Source: Erythrobacter rubeus
GTDB lineage: Bacteria > Pseudomonadota > Alphaproteobacteria > Sphingomonadales > Sphingomonadaceae
Length of the DNA: 64,000 bases
Assembly (NCBI RefSeq): GCF_014705715.1
Contig: NZ_JACXLC010000001.1
Location: 540,457-604,456 of the forward strand
Direction of reading: 5' to 3'
Below are positions 44,126 through 53,501 of the stretch, in pieces; within the stretch, counting starts at the first letter, position 1, and the number at the start of each line of letters is the position of its first letter. The notes under the pieces are model-generated. The model ran no database searches, had not been told where the DNA came from, and saw only the letters and a program-made list of their open reading frames with translations. A program made the translations under genes and the position numbers.

Positions 44126-44395
44126 ATGTCGGTAACTGCCGAAGAAAAAGCCAAGATCATCAAGGACCACGCCCAGGGTAAGGGCGACACCGGAAGCCCT
44201 GAGGTACAGGTAGCCATCCTGACCCAGCGCATCCGCAACCTGACCGATCATTTCAAAGGCAATCATAAAGACAACCATTCGCGCCGCGGCCTCTTGATGA
44301 TGGTCAACAAGCGTCGCAACCTGCTCGCCTACCTCAAGAAAAAGGACGTCGAGCGCTACAACGCACTGATCCAGAAGCTGGGTCTGCGTAAATAA
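44126..44395 (+). CDS. rpsO: 30S ribosomal protein S15
   Basis: S15 binds 16S rRNA early in 30S assembly. The 89-residue length is exact for the family. The product has [37 protein letters not shown] and the tail [15 protein letters not shown]. It starts 12 bases after truB, followed by a strong terminator. In E. coli S15 represses its own mRNA through a pseudoknot; no comparable leader space exists here apart from the truB end. Confidence 0.98.
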   Translation: MSVTAEEKAKIIKDHAQGKGDTGSPEVQVAILTQRIRNLTDHFKGNHKDNHSRRGLLMMVNKRRNLLAYLKKKDVERYNALIQKLGLRK

Positions 44396-44408
44396 GAGTT
44401 TCGTGATC

Positions 44409-44435
44409 AAGGCGGCTCCAACGGGCCGCCTTTTT
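44409..44435 (+). terminator. Rho-independent terminator after rpsO
   Basis: An 8-bp stem (AAGGCGGC with GCCGCCTT) with an 8-base loop, followed by TTTTT at 44431-44435. It lies 13 bases past the rpsO stop and separates rpsO from pnp. Confidence 0.88.
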
Positions 44436-44446
44436 CGCATTTGGGC

Positions 44447-44467
44447 TCGCGAACATCCGGTTCGCGA
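44447..44467 (+). promoter_or_regulatory. Palindromic hairpin in the pnp leader
   Basis: A perfect 8-bp dyad, TCGCGAAC and GTTCGCGA, with a five-base loop lies about 100 bases ahead of the pnp start, after the rpsO terminator. In E. coli a pnp leader stem is cut by RNase III and then used in autocontrol by PNPase. This one is shorter, and a role in pnp control or as an operator is inference. Confidence 0.4.
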
Positions 44468-44568
44468 CCTTGGAGCAGACAGACGCTCCGTACCGGACCG
44501 GGCCGGCACACCCGGAAATCAGTAGGCCCCGCGATGCAATGTGGCAGGCGGGTTCAGAAGGAAAATCA

Positions 44569-46857
44569 ATGTTCGACAAGAAAACCGTATCGCTGGAGTG
44601 GGGCGGGAAAACCCTCACTCTGGAAACAGGGCAGATCGCGCGTCAGGCAGACGGCGCAGTTCTGGCCACCTATGGCGAAACCGTGGTGCTGTGCGCAGTC
44701 ACCGCCGCCAAATCCGTGAAGGAAGGGCAGGACTTCTTCCCGCTCACCGTTCACTATCAGGAAAAATTCTCCGCTGCCGGCCGCATCCCAGGCGGCTTCT
44801 TCAAGCGTGAAGGCCGCGCAACCGAAAAAGAGACGCTGACATCGCGTCTTATCGACCGTCCGTGCCGTCCGCTGTTCCCGGAAGGGTTCTACAACGAGAT
44901 CAACGTGATCGCTCAGGTCCTGTCCTATGATGGTGAGACCGAGCCTGACATCGTTGCCATGATTGCTGCTTCGGCTGCGCTCACCATCTCGGGTCTGCCA
45001 TTCATGGGTCCGATCGGTGCAGCGCGCGTCGGCTTCAACAATGAAGGCGAGTACGTCCTCAACCCGACCGTCGCAGATGCGCTGGGCGAAGACGGCAATC
45101 TCGACCTCGTCGTCGCTGCAACGCAGGACGCAGTGATGATGGTGGAATCCGAAGCGAAAGAACTCACCGAAGAGCAGATGCTCGGCGCCGTGATGTTCGC
45201 GCATGAGGAAAGCCGCAAGGTCATCGGCGCAATTATCGATCTCGCCGAACAGGCTGCCAAGGATCCCTGGGAACTCGATCCGGTCGAAGACAAGTCGGCT
45301 GCTTTGGAAGAGCTGCGCGGCGTCATTGGCGATGATCTGGCAGCAGCTTACAAGATTACCGACAAGAGCGACCGTCAGGACGCCGTGAACGCCGCCCGTG
45401 AAAAGGCACGCGATCACTATGCGGACCTCGCCGAGAGCGATCCGGCGGAACATATGGGCCGCCTCAAGCTCGTGAAGAAGCTGGAAAGCGACATCGTGCG
45501 CAAGGCGATCCTGAAGGATGGTCAGCGTATCGACGGCCGCAAGACCGACGAAGTTCGCCCGATCGAAGCCATGGTCGGCCTGCTTCCGCGCACGCATGGT
45601 TCGGCGCTGTTCACCCGCGGGGAAACGCAGGCGATCTGCACCACCACGTTGGGCACGAAGGACGCCGAGCAGATGATCGACGGTCTCGAAGGCCTGTCGT
45701 ACAACAACTTCATGCTGCACTATAACTTCCCGCCCTATTCGGTCGGTGAAGTGGGCCGCTTCGGCTTTACCAGCCGCCGTGAGACGGGCCATGGTAAGCT
45801 TGCTTACCGCGCGCTCCACCCGGTGCTGCCCGATGCCGAAGAATTCCCGTACACGATCCGCGTGCTGTCCGATATCACCGAATCCAACGGTTCGTCCTCG
45901 ATGGCGACGGTTTGCGGTGGCAGCCTCTCGATGATGGATGCAGGCGTTCCGCTGAAGCGTCCGGTTTCGGGCATCGCAATGGGCCTGATCTTGGAAGGTG
46001 ATGATTTCACCGTCCTGTCCGACATTCTGGGTGACGAAGATCACCTTGGCGACATGGACTTCAAAGTTGCCGGTTCTGAAGAGGGCATCACCAGCCTTCA
46101 GATGGACATCAAGGTTGCCGGCATCACGCAGGAAATCATGGCACAGGCGCTTGATCAGGCGAAAGCCGGTCGTGCCCACATCCTCGGCAAGATGACCGAA
46201 GCTCTCAGCAGCTCGCGCGGTGAAGTTTCCAAGCACGCGCCGCGTATCGAAACGATGCAGATCGACAAGTCGAAGATCCGCGACGTCATCGGTACAGGTG
46301 GCAAAGTGATCCGCGAGATCGTCGCCGAAACCGGCGCAAAGGTCGATATCGACGACGAAGGCACGATCAAGATCAGCTCTTCGAATGCAGACGAAATCGC
46401 AGCCGCCAAGGCGTGGATCGAAGGCATCGTGGAAGAAGCCGAGGTCGGCAAGATCTACAATGGCAAGGTCGTGAACATCGTCGATTTCGGTGCGTTCGTG
46501 AACTTCATGGGCGGCAAGGACGGCCTCGTCCACGTTTCCGAAATGAAGAACGAGCGGGTCGAGAAACCGACCGACGTCGTGTCCGAAGGACAGGAAGTTA
46601 AGGTCAAGGTGCTCGAGATCGACAATCGCGGCAAAGTCCGCCTGTCGATGCGCGTTGTCGACCAGGAAACCGGCGAAGAGCTGGAAGACACCCGCCCGCC
46701 GCGCGAACCGCGTGGCGACCGCGGAGGTCGCGGCGGCGGACGTGGCGGTGATCGCCGTGGTGGCCGCGGTCGCGGACTCAAAGGCGGCGGAGACCGCGGC
46801 GGGCGCGACGGGGGCAATGATGGCCCCGCAGCAATGCCGGACTTCCTGAAGGACTAA
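44569..46857 (+). CDS. pnp: Polyribonucleotide nucleotidyltransferase (PNPase)
   Basis: PNPase degrades RNA 3' to 5' with phosphate. The 762-residue product has two RNase PH domains ([34 protein letters not shown], then [20 protein letters not shown]), a KH domain ([16 protein letters not shown]) and an S1 domain ([20 protein letters not shown]). It ends in an RGG-rich tail of about 40 residues. The ATG at 44569 has AAGGA upstream; an in-frame TTG 33 codons upstream lacks the family N-terminus. A strong terminator follows. Confidence 0.97.
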   Translation: MFDKKTVSLEWGGKTLTLETGQIARQADGAVLATYGETVVLCAVTAAKSVKEGQDFFPLTVHYQEKFSAAGRIPGGFFKREGRATEKETLTSRLIDRPCRPLFPEGFYNEINVIAQVLSYDGETEPDIVAMIAASAALTISGLPFMGPIGAARVGFNNEGEYVLNPTVADALGEDGNLDLVVAATQDAVMMVESEAKELTEEQMLGAVMFAHEESRKVIGAIIDLAEQAAKDPWELDPVEDKSAALEELRGVIGDDLAAAYKITDKSDRQDAVNAAREKARDHYADLAESDPAEHMGRLKLVKKLESDIVRKAILKDGQRIDGRKTDEVRPIEAMVGLLPRTHGSALFTRGETQAICTTTLGTKDAEQMIDGLEGLSYNNFMLHYNFPPYSVGEVGRFGFTSRRETGHGKLAYRALHPVLPDAEEFPYTIRVLSDITESNGSSSMATVCGGSLSMMDAGVPLKRPVSGIAMGLILEGDDFTVLSDILGDEDHLGDMDFKVAGSEEGITSLQMDIKVAGITQEIMAQALDQAKAGRAHILGKMTEALSSSRGEVSKHAPRIETMQIDKSKIRDVIGTGGKVIREIVAETGAKVDIDDEGTIKISSSNADEIAAAKAWIEGIVEEAEVGKIYNGKVVNIVDFGAFVNFMGGKDGLVHVSEMKNERVEKPTDVVSEGQEVKVKVLEIDNRGKVRLSMRVVDQETGEELEDTRPPREPRGDRGGRGGGRGGDRRGGRGRGLKGGGDRGGRDGGNDGPAAMPDFLKD

Positions 46858-46877
46858 TCGTCGTCATAGCTAGCAAG

Positions 46878-46910
46878 AAACCCGCCGGGAGCGATCCTGG
46901 CGGGTTTTTT
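46878..46910 (+). terminator. Rho-independent terminator after pnp
   Basis: A stem built on AAACCCGCC (46878-46886) and GGCGGGTTT (46899-46907), extendable inward by GGGA/TCCT over a GCGA loop to 13 bp, and followed by a run of T through 46910. It lies 20 bases after the pnp stop. Confidence 0.92.
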
Positions 46911-46986
46911 ATGTCATGAAGTTGCAGAGTTCGGCACCAGGCCGGCAAGCATGCTATCAAGCGCAATGTTTTCGAGGAGACGCGCA

Positions 46987-47922
46987 ATGGCTCAATATCG
47001 AAGCGAACTGCCGCAGCTTGGCAAAGATATTTTTCTCGCCGATGCAGGCATGGAAACTGACATAATCTTCAATCGCGGGATCGACATTCGCGAATTTGCT
47101 TCTCACACATTGCTGCCTGAACCCGTTGGGCGCGCAGCATTGGCGGATTATCTGCGCGGCTTTATCGAGCTTGCAGATAAGAAAGATCTTGGCCTGATCC
47201 TCGACGCACCAACGTGGAAAGCGCATACTCACTGGTCGGCGGATCTGAAGGAGGACGCGGCTTTTCTGAAAGAGGCCAATGCCGACGCAGTGTCGTTGGT
47301 AGCGCAATTGCGGTCCGAGGCGGGCAACAAAAAACCGATCATTGTCAACGCGCCGATCGGACCGCGCGGCGATGCCTATCGACCGGAAGAGGTTATCTCT
47401 GCGGAGGATGCCGCCGATTATTTTGCGGAGCAGCTAGGCTGGTTGGTGACCACGGAGGCCGACATGGCGACGGCTTTGACTTTCACCCAGTCAAGTGAAG
47501 CGACAGGGTTCTGCCGCGCCGCTGCGAGCCAGGGAATGCCCGCAGTGGTGTCGTTCACAGTCGAAACCGACGGACGTCTGCCCGATGGGCAGCCCTTGGA
47601 CGAGGCGGTGGAAGCTGTCGATCACGGCTCCGACAACTATCCAACCTATTTCATGATCAATTGCGCGCATCCCGATCACTTCATGGATGCCGTCAGCGAA
47701 GGCGATTGGCGCAAGCGAATTCGCGGGATCCGCGCCAACGCATCGCGGATGAGCCATGCCGAGCTGGACGAAGCGCCTGAACTGGACGCAGGCGATCCGC
47801 ATGAGCTCGGCCAGCAATATGTCGTACTGCGAGAGCGGATGCCGTGGCTGAACATTTTCGGCGGTTGCTGTGGTAGCGATGTGCGGCATATCGCTGAAAT
47901 CGCCGACGCCGTGACCGCTTAA
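46987..47922 (+). CDS. Homocysteine S-methyltransferase family protein
   Basis: The 311-residue product has the homocysteine methyltransferase barrel: ADAGMETDIIFNRG near the N-terminus, TFTQSSEATGFCRAA, YFMINCAHPDHF and the zinc-binding FGGCCGSDVRHI with adjacent cysteines near the C-terminus. The methyl donor could be S-methylmethionine, SAM or another compound. The ATG at 46987 has GGAG about eight bases upstream; an upstream in-frame ATG at 46951 lacks a ribosome binding site. No met genes are adjacent. Confidence 0.9.
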   Translation: MAQYRSELPQLGKDIFLADAGMETDIIFNRGIDIREFASHTLLPEPVGRAALADYLRGFIELADKKDLGLILDAPTWKAHTHWSADLKEDAAFLKEANADAVSLVAQLRSEAGNKKPIIVNAPIGPRGDAYRPEEVISAEDAADYFAEQLGWLVTTEADMATALTFTQSSEATGFCRAAASQGMPAVVSFTVETDGRLPDGQPLDEAVEAVDHGSDNYPTYFMINCAHPDHFMDAVSEGDWRKRIRGIRANASRMSHAELDEAPELDAGDPHELGQQYVVLRERMPWLNIFGGCCGSDVRHIAEIADAVTA

Positions 47923-48078
47923 CCCCTACAGAGCACAGTTTGTCGCTATGCTGTATTAAATCGGTAAAACACTCGCCATCCGCGCGCCGCAGCGAATGAT
48001 GATAAGGTATTGCCGCGGCGACGAGTCGCGAGAGGAAGCCAACCGGGTCGCACGTTAAACTCAATCGGAGAACGTGTG

Positions 48079-49137
48079 ATGAGCGAAGTAAATATGGAAA
48101 AACTTGAGGCCTTGGCAGGCAAGGTAATCGGCGATGTCGCTGGTGCCCTCAGCCTCTACATGGCCTATCTCGGCGATCAGACCGGGCTGTTCGATGCACT
48201 GGACGGAGAGGGGCGGCTTACCCTCGATCAGTTCGCGCAGAAGACCGGGAGAAATCCCAAATACCTGCATGAATGGCTCGGATCGGTTTGCGCCGCCGGA
48301 TATGTGACACACCATCCCGAAGACGACACCTTTTCACTCAGTGAAGAGCAGGCGCTGGTATTCGGCCAAGAAGGGCAGCCTGCCTGCATGCAGGGCTTTA
48401 TCATGGCGGTCGTGTCTCAATACGAAGAGCACGAGAAGGCAGTCGAAGTGTTCCGCAGCGGAAAGGGAAGACCGTGGGGCGATCATTCGAATTGCCTGTT
48501 CTGCGGGACCGATCGGTTCTTCCGCCCTGGCTACATGGCGAACCTGACCGAAAACTGGATACCGGCCCTGGGTGGTGTTGATGATAAGCTCAAATCGGGC
48601 GCGAAGGTCGCAGATGTGGGTTGCGGTCAAGGTTCGTCGACGATCCTGATGGCGGAAGCCTATCCCAATTCGCATTTCGTCGGCATCGACTACCATGAAC
48701 CATCGATTGAGGAGGCGCGGCGCAGGGCGCATGCCGCCGGGCTCGACAATATCGAGTTCTCGGTCGCGACCGCGCAGGATTATCCGGGCGGCGATTTCGA
48801 TTTCGCCTGCATATTCGACGCGCTGCATGACATGGGTGATCCGGTGGGCGCGGCGAGGCATGTTCGCGAAAGCCTGAAGGAAGACGGCACGTTCATGCTG
48901 GTCGAACCTATGGCCGGCGACAGCATGGCGGAGAACATGAACCCGCTTGGCCAGATCTTCTACGCGTTTTCGACGACGGTTTGCACACCCAATTCGGTTT
49001 CGCAGGACGTCGGCTTGGGCCTTGGCGCGCAGGCCGGCCAGAAGCGCCTTACCGAAGTGCTGAACGAAGCCGGTTTTGGCGAGGTCAAACGCGCCGCCGA
49101 AACGCCGACCAATATGGTCCTTGAAGCGACTGCGTGA
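48079..49137 (+). CDS. SAM-dependent methyltransferase with winged-helix N-terminus
   Basis: The 352-residue product has an N-terminal helical/winged-helix region (residues 1-90), similar to Rv2258c-type proteins and O-methyltransferases. A class I SAM domain follows with motif I KVADVGCGQGSSTILMAEAY near residue 178, then FVGIDYHEPSIEEARRRA and FDFACIFDALHDM. GGAG precedes the ATG at nine bases. The substrate is unknown. It lies 156 bases after the homocysteine methyltransferase on the same strand, without an obvious hairpin between. Confidence 0.85.
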   Translation: MSEVNMEKLEALAGKVIGDVAGALSLYMAYLGDQTGLFDALDGEGRLTLDQFAQKTGRNPKYLHEWLGSVCAAGYVTHHPEDDTFSLSEEQALVFGQEGQPACMQGFIMAVVSQYEEHEKAVEVFRSGKGRPWGDHSNCLFCGTDRFFRPGYMANLTENWIPALGGVDDKLKSGAKVADVGCGQGSSTILMAEAYPNSHFVGIDYHEPSIEEARRRAHAAGLDNIEFSVATAQDYPGGDFDFACIFDALHDMGDPVGAARHVRESLKEDGTFMLVEPMAGDSMAENMNPLGQIFYAFSTTVCTPNSVSQDVGLGLGAQAGQKRLTEVLNEAGFGEVKRAAETPTNMVLEATA

Positions 49138-49169
49138 CTTTACAGCCTAGCCTGGTCTAGGGCCGGGCC

Positions 49170-49853
49170 ATGCTTCCGCGCGAAACCATTGCCACCGCCT
49201 CCATACCGGGTAGCGAAAACACGCTGACGCTGATCAGCCATGGCCGTGATTTCGTCATCATGCTTGGCCGTGATGAATTGATGGGAACGCGCATGCAGTT
49301 CTCCGAAGAGCAATTGGCGCGGCTGACCATTGCGGAATTATCTGCGAAGACACCGCGCATTCTCATCGGCGGATACGGCATGGGCTTTACCTACCGCGCA
49401 GCGCTCGACGCGCTGTCTGAGAGTGCCGAAGTCCGCGTGGCTGAGATTGTGCCCGAGGTGCTCGAATGGGCGAGCGGTCCGCTGGCGGAACTCACCGGAG
49501 ACACGCTCGAGGACCCGCGCGGCGATATTGTATTGTGCGACGTCGGCGCTTTGATCGACGATGCCAATGACGGCACCTGCGAGAAATACGACGCCATTCT
49601 GCTCGATGTCGATAATGGGCCGGACGGCGTCGTTCGCGACCCCAACGATCGCCTGTATACGCGCACGGGTCTCGCCAAGGCACGTGAGGCGCTAAATCCC
49701 GGCGGTATCCTCGCAATCTGGTCCGCTGCACCCGATCACAAGTTTACCCAGAGGCTAATTGGTGCAGGCTTTGACGTGGAGATGCGCGAGGTCAGAGCGC
49801 GACCGAACAACAAGGGTCCCCGGCACACGATCTGGTTCGCACGCCGGAAGTAG
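49170..49853 (+). CDS. Spermidine-synthase-like methyltransferase-fold protein
   Basis: The 227-residue product has the aminopropyltransferase-type Rossmann fold: ILIGGYGMGFTYRAAL as motif I, VRVAEIVPEVLEWA as the acidic strand end and YDAILLDVDNGPDG in place of the catalytic motif. It lacks the N-terminal tetramer domain and some conserved polyamine-binding residues of true spermidine synthases, so I do not assign polyamine activity. It starts 32 bases after the preceding methyltransferase and ends near the DUF481 gene, which comes from the other strand. Confidence 0.8.
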   Translation: MLPRETIATASIPGSENTLTLISHGRDFVIMLGRDELMGTRMQFSEEQLARLTIAELSAKTPRILIGGYGMGFTYRAALDALSESAEVRVAEIVPEVLEWASGPLAELTGDTLEDPRGDIVLCDVGALIDDANDGTCEKYDAILLDVDNGPDGVVRDPNDRLYTRTGLAKAREALNPGGILAIWSAAPDHKFTQRLIGAGFDVEMREVRARPNNKGPRHTIWFARRK

Positions 49854-49873
49854 CCTGCAGAGCCCCTCCTTCG

Positions 49874-50803
49874 TCAAAACCCGTAGATCAGAGTGACGCG
49901 GCTGAGCGTGTCGGTCTCGACCGCGCCCGCCGGTGGATCGGTGTCGTGCTCGATCGCGTAGGAGAGCCGCACCTGGAAAGCGTCGGAGATTCCGGCCTGC
50001 AGCCCGGTTTCCGAAATGTAAGTGCTCGATCCGCTCTGGATGAAGGCGCTCGCGTCTTGCGTGAAGGCGATGTTCTCGGCGAGCTGCCAATCGAAATCCG
50101 CCTCGGCTAGCCCTGCCAGATTGTTTTCTGTCTCTCCGCCGATCCGCTCCGTGCGGCGCCATGCTGGGCCAGCTTTCAGGGACAGCGTCACGCTTTCTTC
50201 CGCGATAAGGTCATAGCCGAGGCCGCCAGAGATCGAGTAGCGCGCGGAGAAGCCCTGGAACCGGTCGCGCTCATACTGCGCAAGCGCAAAGGCAAAAAGG
50301 CGTTCCGAAATCTTGTAGTTTGGCTCGTACCGGGCAACGAATTGTTCACGCGTGGTAACGCCGTTCGACCGCTGGAAATCGGCCCGTCCCGATAATTTGT
50401 GGCGCCAGTCGATGCCCTCGCGGGTGAGAGCCAGGCCAGCCGTCACCCCGGTATTCGATGAATTGCCGGTGGAGCGGAAAGCGCCAAGCTCTCCTTCGCC
50501 CGACCAGTTCTCGAAGAGGCCGGCACTGCGAATGGCCTCTTCGTTGGCGGCTTCCTCTTCCGCCGCTGCCAGCGAAAGCTCCGCTTCGTACTCCGCCAAT
50601 ATCGCGTCGAATTCGGCTGCATCGTCGGGGTTGGTCTCGCGCGCGACCTCGATCACGGTGCGCACTTTCGCCTCGTCGCCGGAAGCGAGAGCGGCGTCGA
50701 TCATCGCGCGGACCGGGTCAGGAATGTCGGCGTATGCTACGGTCGGAGCGAGGATTGCGAAGGCAGCCGCAGTGGTGGCAATCAAAGATGCTGGCTTAAA
50801 CAT
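49874..50803 (-). CDS. DUF481 family outer-membrane-like protein
   Basis: The 309-residue product has a signal peptide (SLIATTAAAFAILAPTVAYA, cleavage near residue 25). An acidic helical stretch (residues 28-95) precedes a C-terminal beta-rich domain with SGEGELGAFRSTGNSSNTGV and GLGYDLIAEESVTLSLKAG, typical of DUF481 salt-induced outer-membrane proteins. The chain ends in the aromatic residue Phe (LIYGF), as many beta-barrels do. An upstream in-frame extension into the DUF1993 gene is not likely. Its function is not known. Confidence 0.87.
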   Translation of the reverse strand: MFKPASLIATTAAAFAILAPTVAYADIPDPVRAMIDAALASGDEAKVRTVIEVARETNPDDAAEFDAILAEYEAELSLAAAEEEAANEEAIRSAGLFENWSGEGELGAFRSTGNSSNTGVTAGLALTREGIDWRHKLSGRADFQRSNGVTTREQFVARYEPNYKISERLFAFALAQYERDRFQGFSARYSISGGLGYDLIAEESVTLSLKAGPAWRRTERIGGETENNLAGLAEADFDWQLAENIAFTQDASAFIQSGSSTYISETGLQAGISDAFQVRLSYAIEHDTDPPAGAVETDTLSRVTLIYGF

Positions 50804-50804
50804 C

Positions 50805-51329
50805 TTAGTCCCTCTCGATGCGCACTGCGCCCATGAAGTCCATCTTTCCGATCTGCACGCCGAGCATACGGGCGATCGAATAGGCGGCGCTTGTGTGGAA
50901 ATAGAAGTTCGGCTGGCTAAAGCTGAGGAGGAAGTTCTCAACCGTGAAATCCATGCCGCGCTCCTTGAACTCGAACCGCATGGCCCGCCCGATCCAGCTT
51001 TCCATCTCCTCGTCTTTCAGCGCATTCATGACATCTCGCGCGTCCGACAGTTTCGCACGCAGTTCACCGAAGGTGCTTGGTGGTGGATTCAGATCGGGAC
51101 TGTAAACGCCCTCGCGAACGGCTTCGATCGAGCCCGCAGTATGCTCCGCAACGCTTTTTATCTGATAGCAGAATGGCAGCATGTCATCGATCAGCTTCGC
51201 GCCCATGATCGCCGAATGGTCGCAGTCACGCTCGGCGCACCACTTCTCGGTCACGTCGAGCAGATGGTCGGCCGTGCCCAGCATCTGCAGGGCGCTCGGA
51301 ACGTAAGCGGCGTGAAGCGAAAGGGGCAT
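50805..51329 (-). CDS. DUF1993 family protein
   Basis: The 174-residue product matches DUF1993, a DinB-like helical-bundle family. It has a helical N-terminus (LHAAYVPSALQMLGTADHLL), AKLIDDMLPFCYQIKSVAEH and a C-terminal FLLSFSQPNFYFHTSAAYSI containing the His/Tyr pattern seen in the family. AGGAG precedes the ATG. Its stop is one base from the start of the DUF481 gene, so the two are likely co-expressed. No enzymatic role is known. Confidence 0.85.
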   Translation of the reverse strand: MPLSLHAAYVPSALQMLGTADHLLDVTEKWCAERDCDHSAIMGAKLIDDMLPFCYQIKSVAEHTAGSIEAVREGVYSPDLNPPPSTFGELRAKLSDARDVMNALKDEEMESWIGRAMRFEFKERGMDFTVENFLLSFSQPNFYFHTSAAYSIARMLGVQIGKMDFMGAVRIERD

Positions 51330-51371
51330 GTTTGTCTCCTGTGCGAGGGGATGTCGGAAAGGTCCAAGCAA

Positions 51372-51401
51372 AAGGCCCGCCGATAGCAACCGGCGGGCCT
51401 T
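51372..51401 (-). terminator. Rho-independent terminator after gcrA
   Basis: An 11-bp stem (AAGGCCCGCCG with CGGCGGGCCTT) with an 8-base loop lies 20 bases beyond the gcrA stop; on the minus strand the U-tract is short (TTTTGCTTGG). Confidence 0.8.
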
Positions 51402-51420
51402 CAGAATTCGAATGGTGGGT

Positions 51421-52122
51421 TCAGCGCACGCGCGGGCCGCCGAACGGCAAGGGAGGAGGCGGGCGGCGAGCACCGCGCGGCAGCTGTGCCTGATAGGCGC
51501 GGCCGCAATGCTCGACGCAATACGGGAAGCCGGGGTTCACGGCCTCTCCGCAGAAATGGAAATCGGGTTCGCCCGGATGCCCCATCGGCCAGCGGCAGAC
51601 CTTGTCCGACAGATCGAGCAGGCTGGTCTTGTCGGCGATTTCGGGGCTCGGCTTCGCGGGCACGAGGCGCCGCGGCGGTGCAGGCGGGATCGGAGGCTGT
51701 TGGTCGCCTGGTCCCTGGCGCAGAAAGCCCCCGGGTCCGACCGATACGATTTTCGGGAGTTCGGGCGTCGGATTGGGAACCGGCTGCGAAGGCGATCCGT
51801 CATTCTTGGCCGGCGCATCTGCTTTGGTGCTCGTCGATGCAGCAGGCGATGGCGCAGGCCGGGAAGCGGGTTTTGCAGCTGGAGCCTTGGCCGCAGACGC
51901 CTTCTTGGTGTTCGCCGACGTTTTGCTCGCCGCTTTTTTGGCAGCTTTCTTTTTCTCGTTCGCCTTCACGGGGGAAGGCCGGGATTTGAGCCCCAGCCGG
52001 TGCGCCTTGCCGATTACGGCATTGCGGCTGACACCGCCCAATTCTTCGGCGATCTGGCTGGCGGTCGATCCGCCTTCCCACATCTTCTTGAGCGTAGCGA
52101 TGCGCTCGTCAGTCCAGCTCAT
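51421..52122 (-). CDS. gcrA: GcrA cell cycle regulator
   Basis: GcrA is an alphaproteobacterial sigma-70 cofactor that acts on promoters carrying GANTC sites methylated by CcrM. The 233-residue product begins MSWTDERIATLKKMWEGG, the conserved DNA-binding domain, with GGVSRNAVIGKAHRLGL as helix-turn-helix. A low-complexity Ala/Lys/Pro linker spans about residues 50-160, and the C-terminal zinc-like CRWPMGHPGEPDFHFCG...YCVEHC motif binds sigma. It is followed by a terminator and is divergent from the ABC permease. Confidence 0.95.
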   Translation of the reverse strand: MSWTDERIATLKKMWEGGSTASQIAEELGGVSRNAVIGKAHRLGLKSRPSPVKANEKKKAAKKAASKTSANTKKASAAKAPAAKPASRPAPSPAASTSTKADAPAKNDGSPSQPVPNPTPELPKIVSVGPGGFLRQGPGDQQPPIPPAPPRRLVPAKPSPEIADKTSLLDLSDKVCRWPMGHPGEPDFHFCGEAVNPGFPYCVEHCGRAYQAQLPRGARRPPPPLPFGGPRVR

Positions 52123-52199
52123 AAATGCCTATTCCGTTCTCAATTCTGTCCAAGTGTTCGGCTTGTCAGTCTCGGGCCAAGGCCCTAGGCGCCGAAGCC

Positions 52200-53099
52200 A
52201 TGCAAAAGCAAGCTTCACGCAATTCCACTGCAGGCACCGTTTCGGACGCCGCTCCCGAGGAAACTGCAACCGGCGAGAGCATCCGGTTTCCCCCGCGCGG
52301 CGAGCCGGTGATCACCGGTATCAATCGCACGGGCTTGTTTGCGCTCTATATGAAGGAGGTGCGCCGGTTTCTCAAGGTGCAGACGCAAACGATTTGGGCT
52401 CCGGCGGTCACGACGTTGCTCTTTCTCGTCATTTTCACGGTCGCATTGGGCCGTGGGGGGCGCGAAGTTCTGGGCGTGCCTTTTGCGAGCTTCGTTGCGC
52501 CCGGACTGATTGTCATGGGCATGATGCAGAACGCGTTCGCAAACTCATCGTTCTCACTGCTTTCAGGCAAGATCCAAGGCACGATTATCGACCTGCTGAT
52601 GCCGCCGCTTTCGCCCGGCGAACTCATGAGCGGTATCGTGCTTGCAGCGGTGACGCGGGCGATTGCCGTTGGCTGTGCAGTTGCGCTGGCCATGGTGTTA
52701 TGGCCCGACGTGAGCCTTTCGTTCGCGCATGGCTGGGCGGTCGTCTGGTTCGGCCTGATGGGATCGGTGATGCTCGCCCTATTGGGGCTTGCCACGTCGA
52801 TCTGGGCCGAGAAATTCGATCACAACGCGGCAATCACGAACTTCATCATTGCGCCGCTCTCCCTGCTGTCGGGCACATTCTACGTGCTCGATAATCTGGC
52901 GCCAACCTTTCAGGCGATCAGCCGCGCCAATCCGTTTTTCTACGTGATTTCCGGCTTCCGTTACGGGTTCCTTGGCGAAAGCGATATCGGAAGCTCCAAC
53001 GATGTGATGATGGCTGCGATCGGCATCGGCATTTTCAATGCGGTCGTAGCCGTCGCGGTTTATCTGGTGCTGCGCTCCGGATGGAAGCTCAAGACCTGA
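52200..53099 (+). CDS. ABC-2 type transporter permease
   Basis: The 299-residue product has six hydrophobic segments of the ABC-2 permease family (YadH/NodJ-like): VTTLLFLVIFTVALG, FVAPGLIVMGMMQNAF, the family's helix with GSVMLALLGLATSIWAEKFD and ISGFRYGFLGES in the last loop. A polar N-terminus of about 50 residues precedes the first helix. The ATG at 52200 has a weak ribosome binding site. The partner ATPase is not adjacent: the next genes are gcrA and hspQ, so the ATPase is encoded elsewhere. Confidence 0.88.
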   Translation: MQKQASRNSTAGTVSDAAPEETATGESIRFPPRGEPVITGINRTGLFALYMKEVRRFLKVQTQTIWAPAVTTLLFLVIFTVALGRGGREVLGVPFASFVAPGLIVMGMMQNAFANSSFSLLSGKIQGTIIDLLMPPLSPGELMSGIVLAAVTRAIAVGCAVALAMVLWPDVSLSFAHGWAVVWFGLMGSVMLALLGLATSIWAEKFDHNAAITNFIIAPLSLLSGTFYVLDNLAPTFQAISRANPFFYVISGFRYGFLGESDIGSSNDVMMAAIGIGIFNAVVAVAVYLVLRSGWKLKT

Positions 53100-53120
53100 T
53101 CCGACGCTCTCCTGCGCCGA

Positions 53121-53501
53121 TCAGTGGGTCAGGGAACGACGCATCCTGTAGCGGCCATCCTTGAACTGCTCGAACAGCTCGGAAACAGTCGGGTGATCCA
53201 CCGGGCCGCGAACGGCGTCAGCCAGCAGGTTGCCCTGGCTGACATACGCTACGTAGCTCTCTTCCTCATTCTCGGCGAGGAGATGATAGAACGGCTGATC
53301 GCGGGGAGGACGGATATCCTCAGGGATCGACTGATACCATTCTTCGCTGTTCGCAAACACCGGATCGATATCGAAAACGACACCGCGAAAATCGAACATG
53401 CGGTGCCGTACGACATCACCGATTCCGAACCGCGTGCGCGTCTGCCGCGGCGCGTTGATCGTTCGGCCAGCCTGTGTCGAAAAGAACTCTGAGCGTTCCA
53501 T
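53121..53501 (-). CDS. hspQ: Heat shock protein HspQ
   Basis: HspQ (YccV-like) binds hemimethylated DNA in E. coli and acts as a specificity factor for the Lon protease. The 126-residue product has FGIGDVVRHRMFDFRGVVFD, the core DPVFANSEEWYQSIP, DQPFYHLLAENEEESYVAYV and HPTVSELFEQFKDGRY, all family features. It is slightly extended at both ends. It converges on the ABC permease with 21 bases between stops. Confidence 0.94.
   Translation of the reverse strand: MERSEFFSTQAGRTINAPRQTRTRFGIGDVVRHRMFDFRGVVFDIDPVFANSEEWYQSIPEDIRPPRDQPFYHLLAENEEESYVAYVSQGNLLADAVRGPVDHPTVSELFEQFKDGRYRMRRSLTH

Noticed and set aside
44566..46533. A 655-codon minus-strand frame opposite pnp
   Set aside because: A shadow of pnp, high in His and Asp as expected from the complement.
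46911..46986. Possible SAM or SAH riboswitch ahead of the homocysteine methyltransferase
   Set aside because: The gap between the pnp terminator and the start is only 76 bases and I could not fold a recognised riboswitch core.
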